A stretch of DNA of 64,000 bases, taken from contig CAZRYF010000010.1 in the NCBI GenBank assembly GCA_964604165.1, positions 38,033-102,032 on the forward strand, given 5' to 3'. The notes below the pieces were generated by a model. That model made no database searches, was not told the DNA's origin, and saw only the letters and a list, made by a program, of their open reading frames with translations. Made by a program: the position numbers and the translations under genes. Source of the DNA: JAYZDK01 sp964604165 (GTDB taxonomy: Bacteria > Myxococcota_A > UBA796 > CAJQPC01). Below are positions 33,237-42,389 of the stretch, in pieces. Positions within the stretch are counted from its first letter, which is position 1. The number at the start of each line of letters is the position of its first letter.

Positions 33237-35011
33237 AGCTCCTGATTGTGCAAGGACCCAAGGAGGGAGAGTTTCACCTTCCTGAAGGCCAGCACATTGC
33301 CGGCCGGGATCCGTCCAACCCCATTCACCTGCCCAGCAAGCGGGTCAGTCGCCAACACTGCAGCTTCACGGTGCGGGGGCAGCGGTGCGTGGTCCAAGAC
33401 CTGGGCAGCTCCAACGGCGTGATTGTGGATGGGGCACGGGTGGAGGAGTTTGAGCTCCAGCATGGAATCCGCGTGCAGCTTGGAGACTACGTCCTGGCGT
33501 TTCAGCTTCAAGTTGAGACTCTTGAGTCGTTGCCGTCTTTTGCGGAGAGCCCGCCTCCGGAGCCAGAGGTGCTGCCCTCTTCAGGAGGATGGGGGATGGA
33601 GCCCGCCGGCGGCATGGCGTTTGGCGGGGGGGAGGATGTGCCGGCGTTTGGCGATCTGTCCGGTGGTGGGTTTGGCGGGCCTTCTGGTGGGGAACCGGCG
33701 CCTGTGCCCTCTCAAGAAGTAGCCCCGCCCGTCTTGGAGGGTGGGTTTGGTGCGGCGGCGGATGCGGGCGGGTTTGGTGCGGCGGCGGGCGGTGGCTTTG
33801 GTGCGGCGGCGGGCGGTGGCTTTGGACAGTCCATGTCCGGCGCCTCCGGGGACCGTTCGGCGGCTGTTGCGCCGGCGGCTCAACAGGCAGCACAAGACGA
33901 GGTTCCCGAGGGGGTCATGCGCCACGTGTCGGCGGTGACTCGGCTTCTTGTGGGGCTCCCCTGGCTCGCTCGATTGGGAGGGGTGATGTTCCTGGCGGCA
34001 TCGTTCATGATGGTGGCTCCCCTGGGCGGGGTTCTGGCCATGATGGGGCAGGCGAATTCGGCCATGGAGCGGCTGGCCATTCAGCAAGGGGCGTCCATGG
34101 CCGAGATCCTGGCGCACCACAATGGGCCGATGTTGGCCAAGGGAAGAGAGACCGATCTGGACATTTTGCCGGTCTCCAAGCGGGTGGGCGTGTTGGATGC
34201 ACTGATCACCGGGCCCCAGGGATATGTGAAGGCGCCTGCAGCCAAGCGGGGTCGCTCATTGAGCAACCACCCTCTCTACAACGAGAGCTTTACCTCCCGT
34301 CGTCCTGCGACCCGAATGCATGATGGAAACCTGGAGGTCATGGCCCCGGTCATCGCCTCCGTGCAGGGGTTGCCACCTGGAATCGTTGGCTACACCTTTC
34401 TCGTGTATGACACCGGAAAGGTGGTGGAGTCCGTGGGCCAACCGACCATGCGGGCGCTGGCTTCCTTTGTGTTGGTTCTCCTGTTGTTTGCGGGGTTGTT
34501 TCTGGTGGTCTGGCAGTTGGCGACCCGGCCGGTTCGGGCCCTGCGAGAAGAAACCGAGCTTGCCATTCGTGGACATGTGCCCCAGGTGCGTTCCAAGGTG
34601 CGTTGGGACTCGCTGGAGGAGCTGGCGCACTCCATCAACCGAACCCTGGATCGAATAGGGGGGGACGGAGGCGGTGCCCAGGGCGGGTCAGAAGCCCTTG
34701 AGACGGTGCTGGAAGCGGTTCCGGACCCCTTGTTTGTGTTGAACTCTTCGCTGCAACTTACCTTGGCCAACCGCGCCGCCCTTCACATGTTTCAATTGGA
34801 TGGCGCTGCGCTGGGGGCTCCGGTCTCACAGGTGGTGACGGATCCAGACCTCTCCGGTAGACTTCAGCACATGTTGCAGTGTATCGGGGCCGGCCAGGGC
34901 ACAATCTTTGCTGACCATGTAAGCGTGGGCGGGCAAGCACGTCGGTTGACGGTGGCCGGTCGCCCGCTTGGGGGCGGCCAGCTCTCTCATGCTGTTGTGG
35001 TGGTGACGTGA
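33233..35011 (+). CDS. FHA-transmembrane sensor-HAMP-PAS protein without output domain
   Basis: A 592-residue protein. FHA domain at 1-92 (GRDPSN, SRQH at 39-42, SSNG at 59-62), with the phosphothreonine-binding Arg, Ser/Arg and Asn all present. A Gly/Pro/Ala linker with GGFGAAA repeats follows. Helices at ~243-271 and ~407-429 flank an extracytoplasmic domain (VLDALITGPQGY, SNHPLYNE, VMAPVIASV). A HAMP-like segment and a C-terminal PAS domain (~487-590) complete it. No kinase, cyclase or methyl-accepting domain is seen. Confidence 0.82.
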   Translation: MKLLIVQGPKEGEFHLPEGQHIAGRDPSNPIHLPSKRVSRQHCSFTVRGQRCVVQDLGSSNGVIVDGARVEEFELQHGIRVQLGDYVLAFQLQVETLESLPSFAESPPPEPEVLPSSGGWGMEPAGGMAFGGGEDVPAFGDLSGGGFGGPSGGEPAPVPSQEVAPPVLEGGFGAAADAGGFGAAAGGGFGAAAGGGFGQSMSGASGDRSAAVAPAAQQAAQDEVPEGVMRHVSAVTRLLVGLPWLARLGGVMFLAASFMMVAPLGGVLAMMGQANSAMERLAIQQGASMAEILAHHNGPMLAKGRETDLDILPVSKRVGVLDALITGPQGYVKAPAAKRGRSLSNHPLYNESFTSRRPATRMHDGNLEVMAPVIASVQGLPPGIVGYTFLVYDTGKVVESVGQPTMRALASFVLVLLLFAGLFLVVWQLATRPVRALREETELAIRGHVPQVRSKVRWDSLEELAHSINRTLDRIGGDGGGAQGGSEALETVLEAVPDPLFVLNSSLQLTLANRAALHMFQLDGAALGAPVSQVVTDPDLSGRLQHMLQCIGAGQGTIFADHVSVGGQARRLTVAGRPLGGGQLSHAVVVVT

Positions 35012-35982
35012 ACCAACCTCTCTTGTCGGCCACAGGTGGCCCTGCTTCCGGGCGGGTGGTTCCCATTGACATGAAGGGTGTGCGCATCGGTCGGGATCCC
35101 GCCAACGAGATGCACATCGATGACCCAGAGGTGAGTCGCCACCACGCCCGGGTGATTCTGCACAACGGTGTGGTTTGGGTACAGGACGCCGGGTCTCGAA
35201 ATGGGGTGTTCGTCAATGGAAACCGGGTCAGCGGAAACCAGCAGGTGACCCCGGGGGATCAGATTGTGATCGGCGCCCATGAATTTGTGGTGGCGCTGGA
35301 GGGCACAAACACCGATGCGTCTGTTTCCGTGAACATGGACATCGCGAGCTTGCGAGGCATGGCGCCGGGTGCGCCACCTCCCGTGGGTGGAAACCGAAGG
35401 GTGCTGGTCTTGGGGATGGTGGGGGTCCTGGTGGTTGGCGGCGTCGTGGCGGCCCTGGCCATGGGGGGGGGCGGACGATCTGGAAAAGCAAACGGCTCCG
35501 TGCCGGTAAAGGACGAGGTGAGCGTCTCCAGTCTCTTCAATTCGGCGCCGGCGCCTGCCGGACCCGAGGAGCCGTCGGCAGCGGGTTTGACCGCATCGCA
35601 GCTTGCCGGGCAGATCGCTGGAGGCGGCAAACCCGACGATGAGGTTCCTCCCCCCCCGGCGGGCGCGACCGCACAAGATCTAACGGCAAAGGCGGATGGA
35701 TTGCTCAATTCTCAACGACTCTTCGATGCGCTGGTCGTGTACAAGCAAGCGCTTCAGTTGGATCCGGAGTGCCAGATCTGTCCCCTGCGAATTGAGAGTA
35801 TCTCCACGAAGATTGAGCGAGATGTGCAGCGGTCCTTCAGCGATGGTCTGCGCTACCAGTCCTCCCGCCAGTTTCGCGAAGCCGAGAGGGCCTTTCAGAC
35901 GGTGCTCAAGCTCACGAAGCCGGGATCGGAGATGTTCTTGCAGGCAGAGGAAGGGCTGAAGCAGATTCAGGATGCAATGTAG
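35008..35982 (+). CDS. FHA-transmembrane-TPR protein
   Basis: A 324-residue protein with an FHA domain (residues ~1-98: IGRDPAN, SRHHARV at 43-49, GSRNGVFVNG at 62-71). A single helix (~131-152) follows, then a low-complexity linker and C-terminal TPR-like helices (DALVVYKQALQLDPECQICP, REAERAFQTVLKL). The FHA is cytoplasmic and the TPR part would be outside, or reversed if there is no export. GTG 35008 overlaps the upstream stop. Confidence 0.82.
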   Translation: MNQPLLSATGGPASGRVVPIDMKGVRIGRDPANEMHIDDPEVSRHHARVILHNGVVWVQDAGSRNGVFVNGNRVSGNQQVTPGDQIVIGAHEFVVALEGTNTDASVSVNMDIASLRGMAPGAPPPVGGNRRVLVLGMVGVLVVGGVVAALAMGGGGRSGKANGSVPVKDEVSVSSLFNSAPAPAGPEEPSAAGLTASQLAGQIAGGGKPDDEVPPPPAGATAQDLTAKADGLLNSQRLFDALVVYKQALQLDPECQICPLRIESISTKIERDVQRSFSDGLRYQSSRQFREAERAFQTVLKLTKPGSEMFLQAEEGLKQIQDAM

Positions 35983-36063
35983 GCACAGGAGGGGAAGACA
36001 GCCCCTTCTTTGGCGGTTTCCCCAGGCTCCGGGTTAGTCTCATCCCGGGAGGATCAGGGCCGA

Positions 36064-38244
36064 ATGTCGGGCAATCAGGTCACCCTTGTGGTTCGTCGGG
36101 ACGGAACAGTCCTCTTTCGAAGGAACCTTGAGCCGGGCGCTTTTGACATCGGACGTTCCGAGGACTGCGAGATCTGTCTCGAGGACATTGGGGTGTCCAG
36201 GCGGCATGCGCGGCTTCATGTGACCGATGACCGGGTGTTTATTGAGGATCTTGGGTCGGGAAATGGCTGCTGGTTTGATGGGCGCCAGGTCAAGAACCAG
36301 ACCCTGGTGGACGGGGATGTCATTGTGATCGACCCGTTCTCCATGGCGCTGGAGATCGAAGAACCAAGTGTCACGGGTTTGTTGACGGACGAATTGACCG
36401 ATGAAGGAGAGGATGCCACCCAGCTCGTTGGGGCGGCCGAGGAGATCTCGCTTTCCTTGCCCATCAATGTTGCGACCGGTCGCCTGGAGGTGTTGGCCGG
36501 GGAGGGATTGCCCGGGGGAATCGACCTGGATCGAGATATGACCCTGGGGCGTTCAGAACAGCGCGACATTGTCCTTTTGGAACCGGCTGCGTCTCGGCTG
36601 CACGCGGAGGTCAAGCAGGTAGAAGGGGCTTGGCTCATTGTGGACCATGGTTCCGCCAATGGGCTGTACGTCAATGGCCAGATTGCGACGGAACATGCCC
36701 TGCAGGACGGGGACATCATCCGCATCGGGGCGACGGAGTTTCGGTTTCTGGATCTCGATTTGGATGGGCCTTCCGACACAGGCACCCTCATGATGTCTCC
36801 CGAGGAGCTTCGTGCATCCATGGAAGAGCCTGAAGAGGATGCCACGGGGACGGAGGATTTTGGTGCGTTCCTGGGTGGGTCGCCGGAGGAAGAAGCCTTT
36901 TCCGCGCCCCCGTCCATTCCCTCCATCGCTCCGCCTCCCATGGTGGACCCTCCGTTGCTGGACACGTCGCCGGCACTGCCTCCTCCGCAGATGGAGTCTC
37001 CGCCTTTGGCCGCCCCGCCGCCCGGGGCGCCACCGGCACCATCCTCTTCCCTGCCGCTCGCACCGGAGCTCCAACCGAACCTGGGGCCCGTTCCCCACTC
37101 GGAGTACTCGTTTGGCGGCATGGAAATGCAGTTGGACACCTCCAGGGGAGGCACCAAGAAGCTGAAGTCGCGGAACTCGGGGGAAGGGCTCTTTGGAAAT
37201 TGGGTGCGCACCCTGACGGTGGGGCTTCTGGTTCTGGTGGGGGTGATGTTTGTTTTCAAGACCGTGGGAGGAATCCTGGGGAATCGACCGGCCCGGGGTG
37301 GTGGTGGCGGGACGTTTGTGGTGGATGCGGATCCGGTTCGAAACGCGAAAGCCGAGCGACTTGTACGGGAGGGGGTCGGTCTCTTTCGGGACAAGGGCCA
37401 GTACTTTGAGGCCTTCGTGAAGTTCAACGGGGCATTGGAATTGGTGCCCGCCCGGGAAGACGCCAAGCGTCTTCAGTACATGTCCTGCGAGTTTGTGGCC
37501 ATTGACAAGCTACAGGTAGCCGTGACCAGCCGGGCGGCCTCGGACGATGAGAGAAAGGCGGCAAAAGCCGAGGCGCTGGAGTTGGGCCAGTCGGCCTTGA
37601 AGAGGGGCCGGGCGGGCAGCGCCCTGGGCGAGGTGCGCCGCGCGCTGGAAATGAACCCGGGTGATCCGGAGCTGGCAGACCTGGAAGCCAAGCTGGCAAG
37701 TCGCCAGCGGGCCATCGGGCGGCAGGTGAAGAAGAGAAACGCCGATCAGCTGGCCGCTGAAATGACCACACTGGTCGGCAGGGGCAAGCAAGAGCGGGGA
37801 CGAGGGAACTTCGACGAGGCCATCAGTCGCTGCCAGGAAGCCATGGATTTGGATGCAAACCGAACCCAAACGGCTCTGTTCTACGAAGCGGAGAACTGCG
37901 TCAACACGGCGCGGGCGGATCGCAGGCGGGATGCGCTTCGGTACTACAAGAAGGGGGTGAACCACATCAAGGCCGGGCGCCTGGTAGAAGCCCGCAGGGA
38001 GCTGCGAACGGCTCTTCGCAAGGACAAGGACTACGCGGCAGCAAGCACCAAGCTCAAGGATGTGCAGTCTAGGTTGAAAAAGCGTGCTCGGGAGGTCTAC
38101 AACAACGCCCTGGTCATGGAGCAGTCCAACAACCTGGAGCTGGCCATCGCCTACTTCCAGGAGGTCAAGGATCTCGTGGATGACCCCAACGACAAGCTCT
38201 ACCAGAAGGCTGGCCGGAAGCTGCAGCGGCTGACAGGCGGTTGA
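36064..38244 (+). CDS. Tandem-FHA, transmembrane, TPR protein
   Basis: A 726-residue protein. FHA1 (~1-100: IGRSEDC, SRRHARL, GSGNGCWFDG) and FHA2 (~140-232: LGRSEQRDIVL, SRLHAEV, SANGLYVNG) both keep the pThr-binding Arg/Ser/His/Asn pattern. A long Pro/Glu-rich linker leads to one helix (~380-402) and a TPR tail (ALELVPAREDAKRLQ, EARRELRTALRKDKDYAAAS, ELAIAYFQEVKDL). ATG 36064 was chosen over the upstream in-frame start because the FHA strand begins there. Same architecture as the 35008 product with one more FHA. Confidence 0.85.
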   Translation: MSGNQVTLVVRRDGTVLFRRNLEPGAFDIGRSEDCEICLEDIGVSRRHARLHVTDDRVFIEDLGSGNGCWFDGRQVKNQTLVDGDVIVIDPFSMALEIEEPSVTGLLTDELTDEGEDATQLVGAAEEISLSLPINVATGRLEVLAGEGLPGGIDLDRDMTLGRSEQRDIVLLEPAASRLHAEVKQVEGAWLIVDHGSANGLYVNGQIATEHALQDGDIIRIGATEFRFLDLDLDGPSDTGTLMMSPEELRASMEEPEEDATGTEDFGAFLGGSPEEEAFSAPPSIPSIAPPPMVDPPLLDTSPALPPPQMESPPLAAPPPGAPPAPSSSLPLAPELQPNLGPVPHSEYSFGGMEMQLDTSRGGTKKLKSRNSGEGLFGNWVRTLTVGLLVLVGVMFVFKTVGGILGNRPARGGGGGTFVVDADPVRNAKAERLVREGVGLFRDKGQYFEAFVKFNGALELVPAREDAKRLQYMSCEFVAIDKLQVAVTSRAASDDERKAAKAEALELGQSALKRGRAGSALGEVRRALEMNPGDPELADLEAKLASRQRAIGRQVKKRNADQLAAEMTTLVGRGKQERGRGNFDEAISRCQEAMDLDANRTQTALFYEAENCVNTARADRRRDALRYYKKGVNHIKAGRLVEARRELRTALRKDKDYAAASTKLKDVQSRLKKRAREVYNNALVMEQSNNLELAIAYFQEVKDLVDDPNDKLYQKAGRKLQRLTGG

Positions 38245-39389
38245 TGCTGGGAGTGCTGATGTGGGTGGCTTGCGCGACGAGGTCGCCCGCCCCGGAACCC
38301 GCGGCGGCCGTTGAGGGGCCGCGCTTGGAGATGCCGGTTCGCTGGCAGCAGGTGCTGGAGGCCGGGGCCCAGGACGTGGATGTGGGCACGCGCAAGGAGG
38401 CGCTGGGTCTACTGGTGGTCCATGGCGTTTCCCCAGAACCTCACGCCAGCCGCGCCCTGTTTGATCCCAGTCCGTATGTGCGTCGTTCGGCGGTGGAGGC
38501 ACTGGGAGTGCGAATGCCGGAGCGGGAGAGCCTTGAGTTGTTGCAGGGATTCGTGCTTCGAGAAGATGTCGACCCGTACACGCGGGGGCATACCGGGATT
38601 CTGCTGGCGGAGGCGGGTCACACGGAAGCGAGGGAGGTGTTGGAGGCCGCGGTGGTCGGACGCGAGTGGTGGCAGGCAGCCCCCTTGCAGCTGGCTGTCT
38701 TGGGCATGGGGGGGGACGCTGTGCTTCCGGCCCTGCAAGCGGGTCTCGCCCGGGGGGACTTTCCGTTGGAGTTGGTGTTCTTCCATGATTGCGGGCGCCT
38801 GGGGCGGCAGGAGCTGGTGGAGGGCCTGGTGGCCGGGTCAACGCGGGTGGAGGAGGAGCTGGTGCTTCCCATCGCGGCCTCCCTCGTGCGGTTGGGATCT
38901 TCCGAGGGATCGGCGATCTTTGTGGAGCTCTTGGCCTCAGATGTGTCTGAGGCCCGTCTGGAGGCGCTGGACTTTCTGGAGCCTCTTGCGGGCGAGGTGG
39001 CGGCGGGTTTGATCCACGAAGCCACCCGCGATCCGGATTCCCTTGTTGCGAATTACGCCCGCCTGATCGAGGTCCGCCGCGGAGATCGTCCCCTCTCTGA
39101 AGCGTTTTCCCTCGCGGAAGACCCGGACCGCCAGACCCGCGCCCAGGCCTTGTGGGCTTTGGAAGGTCGGATCGAGAGAGAGGTCCTGGGACGCCGAGAG
39201 CTGAACCGCCTGGAGACCCTGGGGCGTGGAGCACTGGAGGACACCGAGTACCAGGTCGCCACGGCGGCGGTCGGTTTGCTGGGTGCGCTGGGAACAAACC
39301 AGGCCCGGGCCGCGCTGGAGGCGGGCTTGGAGGTGGAGTCCCTGGCGTTCCGGCTGGAGGTGGTGCGGGCGCTCTTGGAGGGGCGGTAG
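38244..39389 (+). CDS. HEAT-repeat lipoprotein
   Basis: A 381-residue protein. ATG 38244 overlaps the upstream stop (TGATG). A short signal ends MWVAC and is followed by HEAT/armadillo-type helix pairs (SPYVRRSAVEALG, TRAQALWALEG, YQVATAAVGLLGALG). Such repeats bind proteins. It closes the TadC-FHA operon. The lipobox is weak, so it may be soluble or periplasmic. Function unknown. Confidence 0.7.
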   Translation: MLGVLMWVACATRSPAPEPAAAVEGPRLEMPVRWQQVLEAGAQDVDVGTRKEALGLLVVHGVSPEPHASRALFDPSPYVRRSAVEALGVRMPERESLELLQGFVLREDVDPYTRGHTGILLAEAGHTEAREVLEAAVVGREWWQAAPLQLAVLGMGGDAVLPALQAGLARGDFPLELVFFHDCGRLGRQELVEGLVAGSTRVEEELVLPIAASLVRLGSSEGSAIFVELLASDVSEARLEALDFLEPLAGEVAAGLIHEATRDPDSLVANYARLIEVRRGDRPLSEAFSLAEDPDRQTRAQALWALEGRIEREVLGRRELNRLETLGRGALEDTEYQVATAAVGLLGALGTNQARAALEAGLEVESLAFRLEVVRALLEGR

Positions 39390-39575
39390 GGCCTTTTGCC
39401 CCTGGGCCGGTTGGGCCGACACTCGGTAGGGGAGATGACCTATCCCGGTCAAGGTCTACCTTGATACCTGGTTGGGCCACAGCTTGTGGCACAATCCTCC
39501 GGGCTTGGTGTCTTGTGTTTGGTGTGTTGGAATCTTCGCGGCCCGCGATAAGGTAATTTATAACGGGAGAATGAC

Positions 39576-40363
39576 GTGATTTCTGCCCCCCCCCTGGTAG
39601 CCCTCGCTGGCTGAATCTGGGGCTCGTGTGTTTGGTCGCCTGCAACAACCCGCCCGGTCCGGCGACCATCGCTCTCTCCCCCGCGGACCCGCTCACGACC
39701 GATGACCTTGACGTGGTGTTCCTCTCCGAGTCAACAGACGGAAACCGCAAGGACACCGTCTCCTACAATGCTTTTTGGTTCGTGGACGGCGTCAGCCGTT
39801 CGGACCTATCAGGCATGACCGTCGGGGCGGAGGAGACAGCAAAGGGGGAGATCTGGAAGATCATCATCACCCCCACCGATGGGGAACTGGACGGCCCACC
39901 GGTGGCGAGCGAGGTGGTGGTTGGCAACTCGCTGCCGGAGGTCGAGGTCAGCGTGGACAAGGCGGTGCCGCTGTCCAACGAGGATGTGACTGAGACCGCG
40001 ACCGGGACCGATGTTAACCGAGACGCGCTGGAGTTCGTCTACACCTGGACGGTGGAGGGTGATACGGAGCGGGCTGGGGAGGGGGCCACGCTCTCGGCCT
40101 TTGAAACTGTGAAGGGCGAGGTGGGGACGGTGGCGGCGGTCGCCAAGGACGAGAGTGATCCCGCGACACAGGGTGTGTCCATTGAGAACGTGGCTCCGGT
40201 GGTGGAGAGCGTGTCGATTGATCCGGCTGAACCCAGGCTCGCATCACTGCGGTGGAACAGACGGGACAGACATGCGTATCTGGGAGAGGTAGCGCGGTGC
40301 CGAGCCAAAGCTCCAAAGTGCAGCACCTACCCTTCAGATGTGGGGGTTCGGAGTTGCTGGTAG
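39576..40363 (+). pseudogene. Frameshifted and truncated Ig-like-domain lipoprotein
   Basis: From ~39611 the frame reads LNLGLVCLVAC, a lipoprotein signal, then two Ig-like domains (PLTTDDLDVVF, YNAFWFVDG; LEFVYTWTVEG), but it has no usable start: the only in-frame one, GTG 39626, would cut the signal. A GTG at 39576, with GGGAGA upstream, is one base out of frame, separated by nine C at 39586-39594. One extra C would give a complete signal peptide. The third repeat breaks off after PVVESVSIDPAEP and the last ~45 codons look like unrelated sequence. Phase variation, decay or a sequencing error are all possible. Confidence 0.6.
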
Positions 40364-40367
40364 GTGC
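40323..40367. repeat. 9-bp inverted repeat
   Basis: GCACCTACC (40323-40331) and GGTAGGTGC (40359-40367) are exact inverted copies around a 27-base loop, straddling the end of the broken lipoprotein gene. Significance unknown. Confidence 0.4.
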
Positions 40368-40523
40368 CGGGGGTCACTACCACGGAGCCCGTCACTGAGA
40401 CAGCAAGGCGACTCCGGACCGACGTCCTCCTCAGGGTCGCCAGAATCGGAGAGAGGTACCTTATACCCCCCCGAATTTGGCGAGTGTTGGGGAAAAAGTT
40501 CGCCAGAATCAGGGGGGATAGCC

Positions 40524-40678
40524 TATCTCCCCCCTTGGGTGTCCCGCCGGGGCTGCTGACCGGGACGCGAGGGTGGGGTGGATGGGGTATCTCCCCCCCT
40601 TGGGTGTCCCGCCGGGGCTGCTGACCGGGACACGAGGGTGGGGTGGATGGGGTATCTCCCCCCCTTGGGTGTCCCGCC
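40524..40678. repeat. 64/65-bp tandem repeat, 2.4 copies
   Basis: Each unit opens TATCT, a run of 6 or 7 C, then TTGGGTGTCCCGCC, and goes on with GGGGCTGCTGACCGGGAC. Units begin at 40524, 40588 and 40653; the third stops after GTCCCGCC. Copies 1 and 2 differ in C-run length (6 against 7). The gene-free stretch 40364-40723 holds this array and an older degenerate relative upstream (CGCCAGAATC at ~40438 and again at ~40501). I see no gene in it. Confidence 0.85.
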
Positions 40679-40723
40679 TGCCCCATGCACAGTGCCCCGT
40701 TCAAGCGCCCTATCCTCCCTGTG

Positions 40724-42379
40724 TCAGCGCCCGCGCCGTCCAAGCGCCACCCGCGCCAAGGCCAGCAGGCCGCCGCTGAAGAACAGGATTGGCAAGATGC
40801 GGTGCCCGCCGAGGGTCGGTGCGTCCAGAAACAGCGACGTCGTTCCGCAGATGAACCCTGTGCAGGCGAGCAGGGTGTACGCCAGACGGCGCTCTCCCCG
40901 CCGGCGTGCGGCCTGCGTCGCCTCATCTTCTGCGACCTGCACGCTCATGTGAAGGCGCTGCTGGTCCAGATCATCCATCAACTGGCTTACGGTCGTTGGC
41001 AGTCGGTTCAGCAGGGAGCTGGCGGTGACCAGGTTGTAGAAGAGGTCTTCCTTCAAGCGGGCGGGCGAAAACCGCTCTGTCACCAGCTTCTCCACGTAGG
41101 GCCGGGCCGTCTCCAGCGGATCCACTTCGGGAATCAGGCTCTTGGCCAGACCCTCAGTGGTGAGCAGGGCCTTGAAGAACATGGTGAAGGCATGGGGCGT
41201 GCGCACCCGGTGGTGGATTGCCCCCTGGGCCAATTCGGTGAGAAAGCGGCCTACCTGCACGTCCTTGATGCTTCCCTGCCAGTTCCGGTGAATCAGCTCC
41301 ACGCAGTCGCGCTCGAACGCCGGGTAGTCCACTCGCCCCGTCTTGATGCCGTTGTCATAGAAGATTCGGGCCACGGTGCGGAAGTCCCCTCGCTCCAGGG
41401 CGAAGATCATCGACACCAGGTCGTTCTGCATTTCCTTGGTGAGCCGGCCGGTCATGCCGAAATCCAAGAGTCCGATCACTTCCCCGGGCAGCACCAGGAC
41501 GTTGCCCGGGTGCAGGTCCCCGTGGAAGAACCCCTGGTGCAGCATCATGCGGTAGTTCATGTCCAGATACCGCTCTCCCACAAGCTTCATGTCAAAGCCT
41601 GCCTCCCGTGCTTCCCGGATGCGAACCCCGTCCAGAAACTCCATGCACAGCACCGCCGACGTAGTCAACGAGGACACCACCCGTGGAATGCGCACGCAGG
41701 GGTCCCCGGCGAAGTTGTCTTCGAACTGTCGGATGTTGGCCGCCTCCTGGGCGAAATCCATCTCGCATTCCAGCGCCCGCTCAAACTCCCGCAGGATTCC
41801 ATCCGGGTCAAAAAAGGTCGTGTCCGGGTACTCCACCACCATGCGATTGATGAGCAGCTGGAGAATCGACAGGTCCGAGCGCACCTGCTTCAGGATGCCC
41901 GGGCGCCGAACCTTGAAGACGACCTGCTCCCCCCCCACCAGGGTGGCGCGGTGGACCTGGGCAATGGAGGCAGTGGCGATTGGGGTCTCGTCAAAGTCTG
42001 CCAGCTTGGACCGCCAGTCACGTCCCAGTTCCTTGTGCATCTGCTGTTCGATGCCTGAAAAAGGCAGCGGGCCTACATTGTCTTGCAACGCTTGAAGCGC
42101 ATCGGTGTAGGCAAGCGGAAAGACGTCTCCACGGGTGGAAAGCACCTGCCCCAGCTTGATGAACGTCGGCCCCAGTTCTTGAAAGGCAGAAGCCACGCGC
42201 TCCGGGTTCGACTCAAAGGTTCGCACCCGGGACTTGAATCCGGGAATCTCCAGGGTGGATACCAGCGCGCCAAGACCGTGGCCCACGAGAATCCCCGCCA
42301 CCTCTCGCATGCGAGCGATGTCCCGCACGGTGGTGGTGAGGCCACCGACCGTGGACACGAAGGGAGAGACAAACCGCAT
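40724..42379 (-). CDS. UbiB/AarF/ABC1-family atypical kinase
   Basis: A 551-residue protein. The N-terminal KxGQ motif is KLGQVLSTRGD, and ABC1 features follow: ATASIAQVHRA, VVFKVRRPG, the catalytic-loop HGDLHPGNVL and LLDFGMTGRL in place of DFG. Two C-terminal hydrophobic segments anchor it in the membrane. The family supports ubiquinone or isoprenoid-lipid metabolism through ATPase/kinase activity. ATG 42379 was preferred because the preceding in-frame extension overlaps the neighbouring reductase gene. It is 10 bp downstream of that gene. Confidence 0.93.
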   Translation of the reverse strand: MRFVSPFVSTVGGLTTTVRDIARMREVAGILVGHGLGALVSTLEIPGFKSRVRTFESNPERVASAFQELGPTFIKLGQVLSTRGDVFPLAYTDALQALQDNVGPLPFSGIEQQMHKELGRDWRSKLADFDETPIATASIAQVHRATLVGGEQVVFKVRRPGILKQVRSDLSILQLLINRMVVEYPDTTFFDPDGILREFERALECEMDFAQEAANIRQFEDNFAGDPCVRIPRVVSSLTTSAVLCMEFLDGVRIREAREAGFDMKLVGERYLDMNYRMMLHQGFFHGDLHPGNVLVLPGEVIGLLDFGMTGRLTKEMQNDLVSMIFALERGDFRTVARIFYDNGIKTGRVDYPAFERDCVELIHRNWQGSIKDVQVGRFLTELAQGAIHHRVRTPHAFTMFFKALLTTEGLAKSLIPEVDPLETARPYVEKLVTERFSPARLKEDLFYNLVTASSLLNRLPTTVSQLMDDLDQQRLHMSVQVAEDEATQAARRRGERRLAYTLLACTGFICGTTSLFLDAPTLGGHRILPILFFSGGLLALARVALGRRGR

Positions 42380-42389
42380 GGCGACAACC

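Noticed and set aside
37510..39756. Long minus-strand open frame across the tandem-FHA and HEAT genes
   Set aside because: It is rich in Pro/Arg and overlaps two well-supported plus-strand genes. It is a shadow.
40524..40678. CRISPR array
   Set aside because: The units are contiguous with no unique spacers and no cas genes are near, so it is a tandem repeat.
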